Shown: in pieces, positions 1 through 8,970 of the stretch
How positions within the stretch are numbered: position 1 is the first letter of the stretch
How the letters are laid out: the number at the start of each line of letters is the position of its first letter
Source: F23-B02 sp963625685
GTDB lineage: Bacteria > Bacillota > Clostridia > Oscillospirales > Oscillospiraceae
Direction of reading: 5' to 3'
Length of the DNA stretch: 64,000 nucleotides
Assembly: GCA_963625685.1 (NCBI GenBank)
Contig: CAVFTR010000008.1
Span: 20,896 to 84,895, forward strand
Notes under the pieces: generated by a model
Databases searched by the model: none
Told to the model about the DNA's origin: nothing
What the model saw: the letters and a program-made list of their open reading frames with translations, nothing else
Position numbers and translations under genes: made by a program

Positions 1-33
1 GTGAAATTAAAAAGTATAGAAAGGATGATACTA

Positions 34-513
34 TTGGTAAAGGTCGATTATGGCTTTATCGACGACGTATTGGAAAAGTATGGCTGCGATAAGACCCATG
101 TCATTTCAATCATGCAGGATGTTCAGGCAAAATATAACTTCCTGCCCGAGGAAGCGCTGCGCTATATCGCCGAAAAGGTCGGCGAGAGCGAGGCGGAGAT
201 ATACGGCGTCGCGACCTTCTATGAAAACTTCTCGCTGAAGGAAAAGGGCAAGTATATCATCAGGATATGCAACGGCACTGCCTGTCACGTCAGAAAGGTC
301 GACGACGTCCAGGAGACCATTTACGCTCTTACGGGCATGAAGCCCGGCGATCACATGTCCGAGGACGGACTGTTCACCATCGAGCGCGTCTCCTGTCTGG
401 GCGCCTGCGGACTTGCTCCCGTGTGTACCATCAACGACGTCGTTCACGCCTCTATGACCTCCGAAAAGGCATATGAGATAATCCATCAGATAAGGGAGGC
501 GGAGATGAAATGA
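34..513 (+). CDS. hydC: HydC/NuoE-like [2Fe-2S] subunit of trimeric [FeFe]-hydrogenase
   Basis: Thioredoxin-fold [2Fe-2S] protein of the NuoE/HydC/HndA family, the small electron-transfer subunit of an NAD-linked [FeFe]-hydrogenase. The four cluster cysteines are visible as CNGTAC (about C79 and C84) and CLGAC (about C121 and C125), and the stretch YGVATFYENF is typical of the family. The frame is open to base 1 (GTG), but an AGAAAGG site at 18-24 lies 9 nt before TTG at 34. That start gives 159 residues beginning MVKVDYGFIDD, matching the family N-terminus, so I prefer it; a start at 1 or upstream cannot be excluded. The stop overlaps the ATG of hydB by 4 bp, so the genes are translationally coupled. 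Confidence 0.9.
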   Translation: MVKVDYGFIDDVLEKYGCDKTHVISIMQDVQAKYNFLPEEALRYIAEKVGESEAEIYGVATFYENFSLKEKGKYIIRICNGTACHVRKVDDVQETIYALTGMKPGDHMSEDGLFTIERVSCLGACGLAPVCTINDVVHASMTSEKAYEIIHQIREAEMK

Positions 514-2387
514 GAATTGAAAGCAGACAGCAGCTTATAGACTGCCGCGAGGAGTTCAAAAAGGCGCTTGCCTGCCAGAACAAACAGGTCGTTATCTGCG
601 CCGGCTCCGGCTGTGTGGCCGGCGGCTCGCTGAAGGTCTATGATAAGATGAAGCAGCTCATGGAAAAGCGCGGGCTGCGCGTCGACGTAAGCCTCCAGCA
701 CGAAAGTCATGATAAATCCGTAGGACTCAAGCACAGCGGCTGCCACGGCTTCTGCCAGATGGGACCTCTGATGCGCATAGAGCCGATGGGGCTTCTCTAT
801 ATCAAGGTCACGGTCGACGATTGTGAGGATATCGTTGAAAAAACTATCCTCAACGACGAGATCATAGACCGCCTTGTGTACCACGAGGACGGCAAGAGCT
901 ACGTAAAGCAGGAGGATATCCCCTTCTACAAGCAGCAGACCCGCATAGCGCTCGAGCACTGCGGACATATAAACGCGGAAAACGTCGAGGAGTATATCGC
1001 AGTCGGCGGCTATTCGGCGCTTGAAAAGGCGCTGTTTGAAATGACGCCCGAGGAGATAATCGACGAGATAAGCGCATCCGGACTGCGCGGCAGAGGCGGC
1101 GCGGGCTTCCCGACCGGCAAGAAATGGGCTCAGGTCGCCGCCCACAAGGACGCGCCGGTCAAATACATAATCTGCAACGGCGACGAGGGCGACCCCGGCG
1201 CGTTCATGGACCGCTCCATCATGGAGGGCGACCCCCACAGGATGATAGAGGGCATGATAATCGCCGGCATTGCTACCGGCTCCGAGGAGGGCTACATCTA
1301 CGTCCGCGCGGAGTATCCGCTGGCCGTCGAGCGCCTTAAGATGGCCATAGCCGACGACGAGGCGCACGGCATACTCGGCGAGAACATACTCGGCTCGGGC
1401 AAGAACTTCAGGATCCACATAAACCGCGGCGCGGGCGCTTTCGTCTGCGGCGAGGGCTCGGCGCTGATGGCCTCGATAGAGGGCGGACGCGGCATGCCCA
1501 GAACAAAGCCGCCCAGAAGCGTCGACAAGGGCCTGTTCGACGCGCCGACCTCGCTCAACAACGTCGAGACCTTTGCAAACGTCGCTCCCATCATCGAGCG
1601 CGGCGCGGCATGGTACCGCAGCATCGGCACGGATAACAGCACCGGCACCAAGGCCTTCGCGCTGACCGGCAATATCAATCACACCGGCCTTATCGAGGTC
1701 CCGATGGGCACGACGCTCAGAGACATAATCTTCAAGATCGGCGGCGGCGTCAAAAACGGCAACTTCAAGGCCGTTCAGATAGGCGGCCCCTCCGGCAACT
1801 GCCTGACAGAGGAGCACCTCGATCTGCCGCTCGACTTCGATCTCACAAAGAGGATAGGCGCGATCATCGGCTCTGGCGGCCTCGTCGTCATGAGCGACGA
1901 TACCTGCATGGTCGAGATAGCCCGCTTCTTCATGAACTTCACCAAGAAGGAATCCTGCGGCAAGTGCGCCGCCTGCCGCGAGGGCACGCCCAAGATACTC
2001 GCCATACTCGAGCGCATAACCCACGGCGGCGGTACCATGGAGGACTTCGACCTGCTCCAGGATCTTGCGAGCGTAGTCAAGAACTGCTCGCTGTGCGGCC
2101 TCGGCAAGACCGCTCCGAACCCCGTTCTGAGCACGATCAAATATTTTAAGGACGAGTACCTTGCGCATATAGTCGACAAGAAATGTCCGGCCGGCGTATG
2201 CCGCAGCCTGTGCACGATGTGGATAGACCCGCTGCTGTGCATCGGCTGTACGAAATGTGCGCGCAACTGTCCCGTCGGCGCCATAACGGGCGAGCTGCGC
2301 AAGCCGCATACGATCGACCCCGAAAGATGCGTAAAGTGCCGTGAATGTAAGCTCGGCTGCCCGAAGCATGCAATAAAGGAGGTATGA
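510..2387 (+). CDS. hydB: HydB/NuoF-like NADH- and FMN-binding subunit of [FeFe]-hydrogenase
   Basis: Flavoprotein subunit of a HydABC/HndABCD-type hydrogenase that exchanges electrons with NAD(H), 625 residues. Domain order: N-terminal thioredoxin-like [2Fe-2S] domain (about 1-120, CAGSGC and later Cys), NuoF core (about 150-540) with the FMN/NADH loop GRGGAGFPTGKKW and ICNGDEGDPGAF, the ESCGKCAACREG cysteine motif for the N3-type [4Fe-4S] cluster, and a C-terminal two-cluster ferredoxin domain (CIGCTKCARNCP and CVKCRECKLGCP). The fused ferredoxin ends distinguish it from respiratory NuoF. It overlaps hydC by 4 bp and ends 4 bp before hydA. Family members such as the Thermotoga enzyme oxidise NADH and ferredoxin together to make H2; bifurcation here is inferred from the subunit composition. 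Confidence 0.93.
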   Translation: MRIESRQQLIDCREEFKKALACQNKQVVICAGSGCVAGGSLKVYDKMKQLMEKRGLRVDVSLQHESHDKSVGLKHSGCHGFCQMGPLMRIEPMGLLYIKVTVDDCEDIVEKTILNDEIIDRLVYHEDGKSYVKQEDIPFYKQQTRIALEHCGHINAENVEEYIAVGGYSALEKALFEMTPEEIIDEISASGLRGRGGAGFPTGKKWAQVAAHKDAPVKYIICNGDEGDPGAFMDRSIMEGDPHRMIEGMIIAGIATGSEEGYIYVRAEYPLAVERLKMAIADDEAHGILGENILGSGKNFRIHINRGAGAFVCGEGSALMASIEGGRGMPRTKPPRSVDKGLFDAPTSLNNVETFANVAPIIERGAAWYRSIGTDNSTGTKAFALTGNINHTGLIEVPMGTTLRDIIFKIGGGVKNGNFKAVQIGGPSGNCLTEEHLDLPLDFDLTKRIGAIIGSGGLVVMSDDTCMVEIARFFMNFTKKESCGKCAACREGTPKILAILERITHGGGTMEDFDLLQDLASVVKNCSLCGLGKTAPNPVLSTIKYFKDEYLAHIVDKKCPAGVCRSLCTMWIDPLLCIGCTKCARNCPVGAITGELRKPHTIDPERCVKCRECKLGCPKHAIKEV

Positions 2388-2391
2388 CGAT

Positions 2392-4074
2392 ATGAAGAGC
2401 ATGATCATAGACGGCATCAGCTGTGAATTTGAAAATGAACGCAACGTCCTCGAGGTCGCCCTGAAGCATCATATCGACATCCCCAATCTCTGCTACTGCG
2501 AGAGCCTTTCGATATACGGCGGCTGCCGCCTGTGCGTGATAGAAAACGGCCGCGGCGGCGTTGAGGCGGCGTGTACGATGATCCCCAAGGACGGCATGGT
2601 CGTCAGCACCAACTCCGCCCGCGTGAGAAAGCAGCGCCAGCTCATCCTCGAGCTCCTGCTTGCCGGACACCGCTCGGACTGCACGACCTGCGAAAAGTCC
2701 GAAAAGTGCAGGCTCCAGTCCTACGCAAAGCGCTACAATATCTCGAATATACGCTTCCCCATCGACTATCCGAAGCTTCCGATAGACAACTCCTCCCTGT
2801 CCATCGTGCGCGATCCCTCAAAGTGCATACTCTGCGGCAAGTGCGTGAGGATGTGCTCGGAGGTGCAGAATGTCCACGCCATCGACTTTGCCGAGCGCGG
2901 CATCGAAAGCTACATCTCCTGCGGCTTTGAGAATAAGCTCGCGGACACCGAATGTGTCGGCTGCGGCCAGTGCGCGGCCGTGTGCCCCACCGGCGCGATC
3001 GTTATCAAAAACGAGATATCCAAGCTCTGGACGGCGATATACGACCCCACCAAGAAGGTCGCGGTGCAGGTCGCGCCCGCTGTGCGCGTCGGCATCGGCG
3101 AGGAGTTCGGCCTTCCGGCCTCGCAGCCTGTCATGGGCAAGATCACGACGGCGCTCAAGATGCTCGGCGTGAACTACGTCTTCGACACCTCGCTGTCGGC
3201 AGACCTTACGATAATGGAGGAGTCGGCGGAGTTCATGAACAAGCTCCAGACCGGCGCGAAGCTTCCCATGTTCACCTCCTGCTGCCCCGGCTGGATAAAG
3301 CATGTTGAAAACCGCCATCCGCATATGATGCCTCAGGTATCGACCTGCGGCTCGCCGATGGAAATGTTCGGCGCGATACTGCGGCAGTACTACACCGACG
3401 ACGAGCTGTACTCGGTCGCGATAATGCCCTGCACGGCCAAAAAGGCCGAGGCCGCGCGTCCGGAGCTTGTCAAGGAGGGCGAAAAGCTCATCGACCTCGT
3501 GCTCACCACCCAGGAGCTTGCGAGGATGATAAAGGAAGCCGGCATCGACTTTGCCCATCTGCCCGACACTCAGCCCGACGATCCCTTCGCCGAATATACC
3601 GGCGCGGGCGTCATCTTCGGCGTTACGGGCGGCGTAACGGAGGCCGTCATACGCCACGTCCTCGGAACGGTCACCTCCGAGCAGATAGCCACGGTCGCGG
3701 AATGCGGCGTGCGCGGTCTTGACGGCATCAAGGCCTTCGAGCTCAAGGCCGGCGATCTCACGCTGAGGATAGCCGTTGCCAACGGTCTGGGCAACGCCGA
3801 CAAGCTCATCGAAAAGATCGAGAGCGGCGAGGAGTTCTTCCACTTCGTCGAGGTCATGGCCTGCCCCGGCGGCTGCATAGGCGGCGGCGGTCAGCCCGAG
3901 GCCTGCCTCGATCAGAAAAAGGTGCGCAATGCCGGCATATTCAACGCCGACGAGAGGTGCACGCTGCGCTCGTCCGAGCAGAACACCGCGCTCGACGGAG
4001 TTTACGCCCTCCTGCGCGGCAGAGCTCACGATCTGCTGCACGTCCACTATCCCGCTCACGGTCACCACGAATAA
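2392..4074 (+). CDS. hydA: [FeFe]-hydrogenase catalytic subunit HydA
   Basis: Catalytic subunit producing or consuming H2 at the H-cluster, 560 residues, close to the length of clostridial CpI. N-terminal plant-type [2Fe-2S] domain (about 1-80), His-Cys3 cluster region (CTTCEKSEKC), two [4Fe-4S] clusters (CILCGKCVRMC and CVGCGQCAAVCP, about 140-205), then the H-domain. All three signatures are intact: TSCCPGW (C297 as probable proton-relay Cys, C298 ligand), MPCTAKKAE (C347) and MACPGGCIGGGGQP (C491, C495). It follows hydB by 4 bp and a strong terminator comes directly after. The maturases HydE, HydF and HydG are not in the window. Confidence 0.96.
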   Translation: MKSMIIDGISCEFENERNVLEVALKHHIDIPNLCYCESLSIYGGCRLCVIENGRGGVEAACTMIPKDGMVVSTNSARVRKQRQLILELLLAGHRSDCTTCEKSEKCRLQSYAKRYNISNIRFPIDYPKLPIDNSSLSIVRDPSKCILCGKCVRMCSEVQNVHAIDFAERGIESYISCGFENKLADTECVGCGQCAAVCPTGAIVIKNEISKLWTAIYDPTKKVAVQVAPAVRVGIGEEFGLPASQPVMGKITTALKMLGVNYVFDTSLSADLTIMEESAEFMNKLQTGAKLPMFTSCCPGWIKHVENRHPHMMPQVSTCGSPMEMFGAILRQYYTDDELYSVAIMPCTAKKAEAARPELVKEGEKLIDLVLTTQELARMIKEAGIDFAHLPDTQPDDPFAEYTGAGVIFGVTGGVTEAVIRHVLGTVTSEQIATVAECGVRGLDGIKAFELKAGDLTLRIAVANGLGNADKLIEKIESGEEFFHFVEVMACPGGCIGGGGQPEACLDQKKVRNAGIFNADERCTLRSSEQNTALDGVYALLRGRAHDLLHVHYPAHGHHE

Positions 4075-4088
4075 GCACACACCTCTCT

Positions 4089-4117
4089 CCCCCCGTCTCT
4101 GACGGGGGGATTTTTTT
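4089..4117 (+). terminator. Intrinsic terminator of the hyd operon
   Basis: Nine-bp G/C-rich stem (4089-4097 with 4101-4109), 3-nt loop, then a run of seven T. It lies 15 bp after the hydA stop. Confidence 0.9.
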
Positions 4118-4145
4118 ACGTTTTTATAAACAATTATCCGGGCAG

Positions 4146-4174
4146 TAGATTTTAAAGCTCCGCCATGATATAAT
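4146..4174 (+). promoter_or_regulatory. Possible sigma-A promoter for the 4197 lipoprotein gene
   Basis: Perfect TATAAT at 4169-4174, 17 nt after a weak -35 TAGATT at 4146-4151. The downstream ATG at 4197 has GGAG at 4185-4188. Confidence 0.5.
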
Positions 4175-4196
4175 CGCAGCGAATGGAGTTGATATT

Positions 4197-6320
4197 ATGC
4201 GTAAATTCATGGTCCTGGCACTGGCGCTGTGCTGCGTCGTATCTCTTTGCGCCTGCGGCAAAAAGGACAGCGGCGAAAAAGAGCGCGAATGCGGCGTGTA
4301 TATAACGATGCTGGCAAACGACGTTTTCACAGTCTCCGTCGGCACCGACGAGGGCTCGGACTCGGTCGAGGGCACGGACAAGGCCGCCATCGAGGCCGGC
4401 ACGGTCATTCATTTTGATTTTGCAGGCGACAAGGCCGAGAGCACGGAAAGAGCCGATATCGGCTACAGCGTCTGCATATACGACAAGGACCTCAACATAC
4501 TTGCCGCCAAATCCTTCACCGATGATTTTTCAAACAATGCGCGCGTAGACATCACCGTAACGGAGGACCACAGGATCATTAACGCCAACGCCGGAAGCTG
4601 CGGCGGCGACGTTGTCATTGAGATGACGACCGAATCGGGCGAGGGCAATGTCTGGTACATGTCCCCCACCGTTTTCATGCCCGAGCGCAGTGAAGCGGCG
4701 GACAGGATAAACGAAAGCCTCAGGTCCATGGAGGCGGAATACACGACCGCGGTCTATCAGGAAAACTACGGACTGTACACGCAGAACAAAGGCGACGGCA
4801 CGGCCGCGGGGCTCAGCGAGTTTTCCATGAGCCGCACGATAAGGACCGCGCGCTGTGACAGCGGCATTATCTCTCTGCGCGTCGTCGACAGGGCCTCGCT
4901 CGGCACTGAGAGCACGCTGAAGATAAGCGGTGCGAGCTTCAATGCGCAGACCGGCGAGGAGCTCAGGCTCGCAGACCTCGGCGGCAGCGAGGAAAAGATA
5001 GTCAATACCGTTTCCGAAAAGATACTCGTCTCCTTCAACGAGGACGAGCAGTATAAGGACGTGTTCTTCAACACCGGCTATTCCGAGACGGTCAAGTCGC
5101 TCGTGTCCGACGGTCACTGGTACCTGTCGTCCGAGGGTATCGTAATAATCGCAAATCCCGGCGAGATAGCCGACGCGGAGGCGGGCTTTTACGAGTTCAC
5201 CGTGCCCTACTCCGAGCTCGGCGACCTTATAGACAAGGCCTTCATCCCCTCGTCCGACCGCGACGGTACGGAGGGCGACGTGAATGTGGAGCTTGCCTCC
5301 GCGAACAGGGAGAGCAATCTCACCGTTTTAGGTAGCGCCGCATCGGAGGATATAAGCTCGCTGCTTCTCTCGGCCAGCGGCAGCGTCTACGATCTTGACG
5401 TTTACACGATAAGCTACGACGCTGGCTCAAAGAGCTATAACATCGTAAAGCAGATACTCGCATGCAGCGATATGTCCGACGGCGCGGCGCTTGCGATAAA
5501 CGCCGAGCTCAGCGGCACGACGCCGGGCATGGTCGTGCGCTTCAGCCTCGCAGACGGCACCCGTGAGGCCCGCCTGCTCTCGCTGGATGAAAACGGCGCC
5601 GTCACGGTCACCGATCCCAACGCCAGCACCGGGACCGTCATCACCTCCCGCCTGCCCTACAGCGGCGATATCGACGGCGACGGCAGGAGCGAAACTGTCA
5701 GTACCTCGGCCGACGAGCAGGGCATCATAACGCTCAGCGTCGAGGCCGGCGGCGAGACGAGCGATGTCTCGACCGGCATAAAGGACGTAAACAGCATCCG
5801 CCTGTTCGATCTTGACGGCGACGGCGTGCGCGAGATATACATCGACGGCGCCGACGCCGGCGGGAACAGCGTCACCTGCGCCGCGATCTATTCGGCTGGC
5901 GACAGTCAGCCGCTGCACCTTGCGCTGTTTGACAGTCAGAGCAGCGCAGCGGGACTCATAAAGGACTTTGCCGACGGCAAGCTGGTGCTGGATACCGAGA
6001 TGAATATTCTCGGCACCTACACGGTAAAAAGCGTGTATACGCTGTCGGATAAGAGCTTTGCCAAGGCCTCCGGCGATATCGTTTTCGATAACAACACTAC
6101 ATACGTCACGACCACAAAGAGCATAACGCTCTCCAACGGCAGTCTTCTGTCCGTCGGAACGCGCCTGCGCTTTACATCTACAGACGGCAGCTCGGTGATA
6201 AGCTTCATCACCGACGGCGGCTTCACCGGCTCTATCCCCATAGCACGCTCCGACTCCGGCTGGACCATCGGCGGTCAGCCCGACACGAGCTATTTCTCCT
6301 CCCTGCCGTACAAAAGCTGA
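4197..6320 (+). CDS. Secreted lipoprotein with RsiV/PdaC-like (DUF3298) region and FG-GAP-like repeats
   Basis: Predicted surface lipoprotein of 707 residues. A signal peptide runs to the lipobox LCACG (lipidated Cys near residue 19). The middle (about 220-390) resembles the DUF4163/DUF3298 module of PdaC and RsiV: a basic-hydrophobic start, LRLADLGGSEEK, then GHWYLSSEGIVIIANPGEIA and YEFTVPYSELGDLI. The C-terminal third holds two Ca-binding-like loops, DIDGDGRSE and DLDGDGVRE, as in FG-GAP/VCBS propeller repeats. Function unknown; the DUF3298 module is associated with cell-wall or lysozyme-sensing proteins. It is monocistronic, between the hyd terminator and a terminator at 6331. Confidence 0.75.
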   Translation: MRKFMVLALALCCVVSLCACGKKDSGEKERECGVYITMLANDVFTVSVGTDEGSDSVEGTDKAAIEAGTVIHFDFAGDKAESTERADIGYSVCIYDKDLNILAAKSFTDDFSNNARVDITVTEDHRIINANAGSCGGDVVIEMTTESGEGNVWYMSPTVFMPERSEAADRINESLRSMEAEYTTAVYQENYGLYTQNKGDGTAAGLSEFSMSRTIRTARCDSGIISLRVVDRASLGTESTLKISGASFNAQTGEELRLADLGGSEEKIVNTVSEKILVSFNEDEQYKDVFFNTGYSETVKSLVSDGHWYLSSEGIVIIANPGEIADAEAGFYEFTVPYSELGDLIDKAFIPSSDRDGTEGDVNVELASANRESNLTVLGSAASEDISSLLLSASGSVYDLDVYTISYDAGSKSYNIVKQILACSDMSDGAALAINAELSGTTPGMVVRFSLADGTREARLLSLDENGAVTVTDPNASTGTVITSRLPYSGDIDGDGRSETVSTSADEQGIITLSVEAGGETSDVSTGIKDVNSIRLFDLDGDGVREIYIDGADAGGNSVTCAAIYSAGDSQPLHLALFDSQSSAAGLIKDFADGKLVLDTEMNILGTYTVKSVYTLSDKSFAKASGDIVFDNNTTYVTTTKSITLSNGSLLSVGTRLRFTSTDGSSVISFITDGGFTGSIPIARSDSGWTIGGQPDTSYFSSLPYKS

Positions 6321-6330
6321 TACATGATGA

Positions 6331-6361
6331 AAAAAATACGCCCCGGCGGGGCGTATTTTTT
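6331..6361 (+). terminator. Intrinsic terminator after the lipoprotein gene
   Basis: Perfect 14-bp stem (6331-6344 with 6348-6361), 3-nt loop, A-run on one side and T-run on the other. An upstream in-frame extension of the next small gene would run through this hairpin, so that gene must start later. Confidence 0.9.
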
Positions 6362-6398
6362 CAAACACCCTGCGGAAAATATATCCGAGGTGATATTT

Positions 6399-6587
6399 AT
6401 GGCTACAGGCAAGGACACAGAGCTGCCGCTCGGCCTCGGCATGGCGCTGATGCGCAATACCGACGCATTTCTCTATTTTTCCGCCCTCGACGAGGCGCAG
6501 CGCGGCATTATAATCGAGCAGAGCAAAGGTCTTCGCAGCCGCAGGGAAATGAAAAGCTTTGTCGACAGGCTCACTGCGAGCGATTAG
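6399..6587 (+). CDS. Small conserved clostridial protein of unknown function
   Basis: 62 residues. The ATG at 6399 has GAGGTG a few bases upstream; the open frame extends further up but crosses the terminator at 6331. The sequence begins MATGKDTELPLGLGMALMRN and carries FSALDEAQRGIIIEQSKGL and a terminal MKSFVDRL. I recognise this as a widespread small clostridial family with an LPLGxGMAL start and an alpha-helical remainder, but no function is known to me. No signal peptide or membrane segment. Confidence 0.65.
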   Translation: MATGKDTELPLGLGMALMRNTDAFLYFSALDEAQRGIIIEQSKGLRSRREMKSFVDRLTASD

Positions 6588-6640
6588 AAAAGCATTTGTG
6601 CTTCCGGAAAGGACATATTGAAAATTTGTTCCCGTGTTGC

Positions 6641-6691
6641 GGACATTTTTTGTCCAAAGCTCTTGTATATTCCGGCCGAATGAAGTAGAAT
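6641..6691 (+). promoter_or_regulatory. ilvA promoter with an upstream inverted repeat
   Basis: -35 TTGTAT (6663-6668), 17-nt spacer, -10 TAGAAT (6686-6691). Just upstream lies the inverted repeat GGACA-5 nt-TGTCC (6641-6655), a possible activator or repressor site. Confidence 0.6.
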
Positions 6692-6720
6692 TTATATATA
6701 AAAGCAAAGAGGTGATCCGG

Positions 6721-7932
6721 ATGGAACTACAGCTTAAAGACATTGAGCTTGCGGCCGAGAGGCTCAGGCACATGCTTCATCACACGGAGCTCGATATGTC
6801 CTCCACCTTTTCCGCCATGACAGGCGGAGAGATATATCTCAAATGCGAAAACCGCCAGAAGACCGGCTCGTTCAAGATACGCGGCGCGAGCAACAAGATC
6901 GCGGCCCTGGTCGGGCGCGGCGACGTTAAGAGCGTCGTTGCGTCCTCCGCGGGAAACCATGCGCAGGGCGTTGCCTGCGCGGCCCACAAATTCGGCATCC
7001 CCGCAACCATAGTCATGCCCGCGAGCGCTCCCATTGCCAAGGTGCAGGCCACCGAGGGCTACGGTGCGAAGGTCATACTGCACGGAGACTGCTATGACGA
7101 CGCGTATGCAATGGCGTGCAGCGTCTGCGACGAGGAGGGCGCGACCTTCCTGCACCCGTATAACGACCTCGAGGTCATCGCAGGCCAGGGCACGCTCGGT
7201 CTTGAGATACTCGGAGATCTGCCAACGGCCGACATCGTTATCGTTCCCGCCGGAGGCGGCGGACTGCTTTCCGGCGTTGCGGCCTGCATAAAGCAGATAA
7301 ATCCCCGCGTAAAGGTCATCGGCGTTCAGGCCGAAGGAGCGGACGCGATAGCGCGCTCCTTCAGTGAGAAAAGGTACATAAGCTCGGACAGCGTTTCAAC
7401 CATTGCCGACGGCATTGCGGTCAAGGCACCCGGCGATATTACGGTGGAGCTTATAAACCGCTATGCCGACGACGTCGTCACGGTAAACGACAACGAGATA
7501 TCCGAGGCAATACTGCTGCTTATGGAGCGCTGCAAGCAGATAGTCGAGCCCTCGGGCGCAACGCCCGTCGCGGCAGTGCTCAAGGGCAAGGTCGACGTCA
7601 AGGGCAAGAAGGTCGTATGCCTTCTCTCGGGCGGCAATATCGACGTGAGCTTCATACAGTGCGTCATCGCCCAGGGCCTCGTTGCGCGCAGCAGGCGTCT
7701 GAGATTCACGGCGACGCTGCTCGATAAGCCCGGCAGCCTTGTAAAGCTTTTAAACGACATAGCCGAGCAGGGCGCGAATATCCTCACAGTCGAGCACGAC
7801 AGGCTCAGCGCGGGGCTCAACCCCAATCAGACAAACGTTCACATATCCTGCGAGGTCGGCGGCAAGGAGCACGGAGAAAGGCTCCTGCGCGCGCTCGGCA
7901 ACAAGGGTTTTGAAGTGAGCTTAAATAATTAA
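6721..7932 (+). CDS. ilvA: Threonine ammonia-lyase (threonine dehydratase) with ACT domain
   Basis: PLP enzyme converting L-threonine to 2-oxobutanoate and ammonia, 403 residues. The Schiff-base lysine is K52 in GSFKIRGASNK; the glycine-rich phosphate loop is PAGGGGLLSG. One C-terminal ACT-type domain (about 325-403, RLRFTATLLDKPGSLVKLL) makes it the shorter single-ACT form (TdcB/YgkL-like) rather than the two-ACT biosynthetic enzyme. The start at 6721 is set by AGAGGTGATC; the longer upstream frame lacks a site. It is followed 13 bp later by ridA, whose product clears the enamine/imine intermediates this enzyme releases. Catabolic or isoleucine-biosynthetic role cannot be decided from sequence. 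Confidence 0.92.
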   Translation: MELQLKDIELAAERLRHMLHHTELDMSSTFSAMTGGEIYLKCENRQKTGSFKIRGASNKIAALVGRGDVKSVVASSAGNHAQGVACAAHKFGIPATIVMPASAPIAKVQATEGYGAKVILHGDCYDDAYAMACSVCDEEGATFLHPYNDLEVIAGQGTLGLEILGDLPTADIVIVPAGGGGLLSGVAACIKQINPRVKVIGVQAEGADAIARSFSEKRYISSDSVSTIADGIAVKAPGDITVELINRYADDVVTVNDNEISEAILLLMERCKQIVEPSGATPVAAVLKGKVDVKGKKVVCLLSGGNIDVSFIQCVIAQGLVARSRRLRFTATLLDKPGSLVKLLNDIAEQGANILTVEHDRLSAGLNPNQTNVHISCEVGGKEHGERLLRALGNKGFEVSLNN

Positions 7933-7945
7933 GGAGGAAAAAGAA

Positions 7946-8317
7946 ATGAAAACCGTATCCACTGTTAACGCACCCGCGGCCCTCGGCCCCTACTCTCAGG
8001 CGCAGATCGCCGGAGGCCTCGTATACACCTCTGGTCAGGTCGGCATCGACCCCGCGACCGGGATCCTGGCCGAGGGCGTCGAGGCTCAGGCGCATCAGGT
8101 GTTCAAAAATCTCACCGCACTGCTCAAGGCAGCCGGAAGCGATATGTCCAGGGTCGTGAAGACCACCGTATTCATCAAGGACATGAACGATTTCGGCCTC
8201 GTAAACGGCATTTACGCCCAGTATTTCACCGAGCCCTTCCCCTCCAGAAGCTGCGTTGAGGTCGCAAGGCTTCCCAAGGACGCTCTTGTTGAGTGTGAGG
8301 TCATTGCGGAGCTGTGA
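7946..8317 (+). CDS. ridA: RidA family reactive-intermediate (enamine/imine) deaminase
   Basis: 123-residue RidA/YjgF/UK114 protein that hydrolyses 2-aminoacrylate and 2-aminocrotonate, protecting PLP enzymes. Family marks are GPYSQAQ near the N-terminus, YTSGQVGIDP, and the C-terminal SRSCVEVARLPKDALVECE with the substrate-carboxylate-binding Arg (the R in SRS). AAGGAGG precedes the ATG. Its position directly after ilvA fits its known role with threonine dehydratase. Its TGA overlaps the GTG start of the next gene. Confidence 0.95.
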   Translation: MKTVSTVNAPAALGPYSQAQIAGGLVYTSGQVGIDPATGILAEGVEAQAHQVFKNLTALLKAAGSDMSRVVKTTVFIKDMNDFGLVNGIYAQYFTEPFPSRSCVEVARLPKDALVECEVIAEL

Positions 8318-8934
8318 AAACGCAGCTTGAGCGTATGCTCGCAGGCATGCTCTACGATCCGTCCGACAGGGAACTGGCCGCGCTGCGTCTGAAGGCGCAC
8401 AAGCTCAGCCGCAGATACAACGATACCGACGAGGACGAGGAGGAGCTCAGGCGCGATATATTATCCCGGCTCGCTCCCGACGCTCAGCCCGGACTGTTCT
8501 TGCAGGGGCCCGTGTATTTCGACTACGGCGTATTTACCCGCTTCGGCAAAAACTGCTACGCGAATTTTAATTTCACGGTGCTCGACTGCTGCCCCGTAAC
8601 CATAGGCGACGATGTCTTTTTCGGGCCGAATTGCAGTCTGCTGACGCCCATGCACGCGCTGCTGAGCAGCGAGCGGAACGTCCGGCTCCGGCCCGGCGGC
8701 GGCTTATACGATCTTGAGTACGCAAAGCCCATCGTGATCGGCGATAACTGCTGGCTGGCAGGCGGCGTCACGGTCTGCGGCGGCGTTACGATAGGAAACG
8801 ACTGCGTCATCGGCGCGGGCAGCGTCGTGACGCGGGATATCTCTGCCGGTCATCTCGCCGCGGGAAGCCCCTGCCGCGTGATAAGGAAAATCGGCCCGGC
8901 AGACAGTCTTGAGCTCAAACGGCATCTTTTATAA
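8314..8934 (+). CDS. Sugar O-acetyltransferase, Maa/LacA hexapeptide-repeat family
   Basis: 206 residues, starting at GTG in a 4-bp overlap with ridA. N-terminal maltose-transacetylase helix region (MLAGMLYDPSDRELAALRLK), then a left-handed beta-helix with hexapeptide repeats (GDNCWLAGGVTVCGGVTIGNDCVIGAGSVV). The catalytic His is in LLTPMHALLS. Members transfer acetyl from acetyl-CoA to sugars or related acceptors; the substrate here is unknown. A bidirectional terminator follows. Confidence 0.88.
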   Translation: MKTQLERMLAGMLYDPSDRELAALRLKAHKLSRRYNDTDEDEEELRRDILSRLAPDAQPGLFLQGPVYFDYGVFTRFGKNCYANFNFTVLDCCPVTIGDDVFFGPNCSLLTPMHALLSSERNVRLRPGGGLYDLEYAKPIVIGDNCWLAGGVTVCGGVTIGNDCVIGAGSVVTRDISAGHLAAGSPCRVIRKIGPADSLELKRHLL

Positions 8935-8935
8935 C

Positions 8936-8970
8936 AAAAAAGGTAACTTCACAGTGAAGTTACCTTTTTT
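8936..8970. terminator. Bidirectional terminator between acetyltransferase and rarD
   Basis: Perfect 11-bp stem (8942-8952 with 8954-8964) flanked by A-run and T-run, serving converging genes. The rarD stop lies within the T-run. Confidence 0.9.

Noticed and set aside
486..2444. Long open frame on the minus strand opposite hydB
   Set aside because: It mirrors hydB in G/C-rich codons and gives a composition-driven Ala/Asp/Leu/Val-rich protein without motifs. The same holds for the other long minus or plus shadows, such as 13289-16462, 17198-19069, 23291-25393 and 36485-38659.
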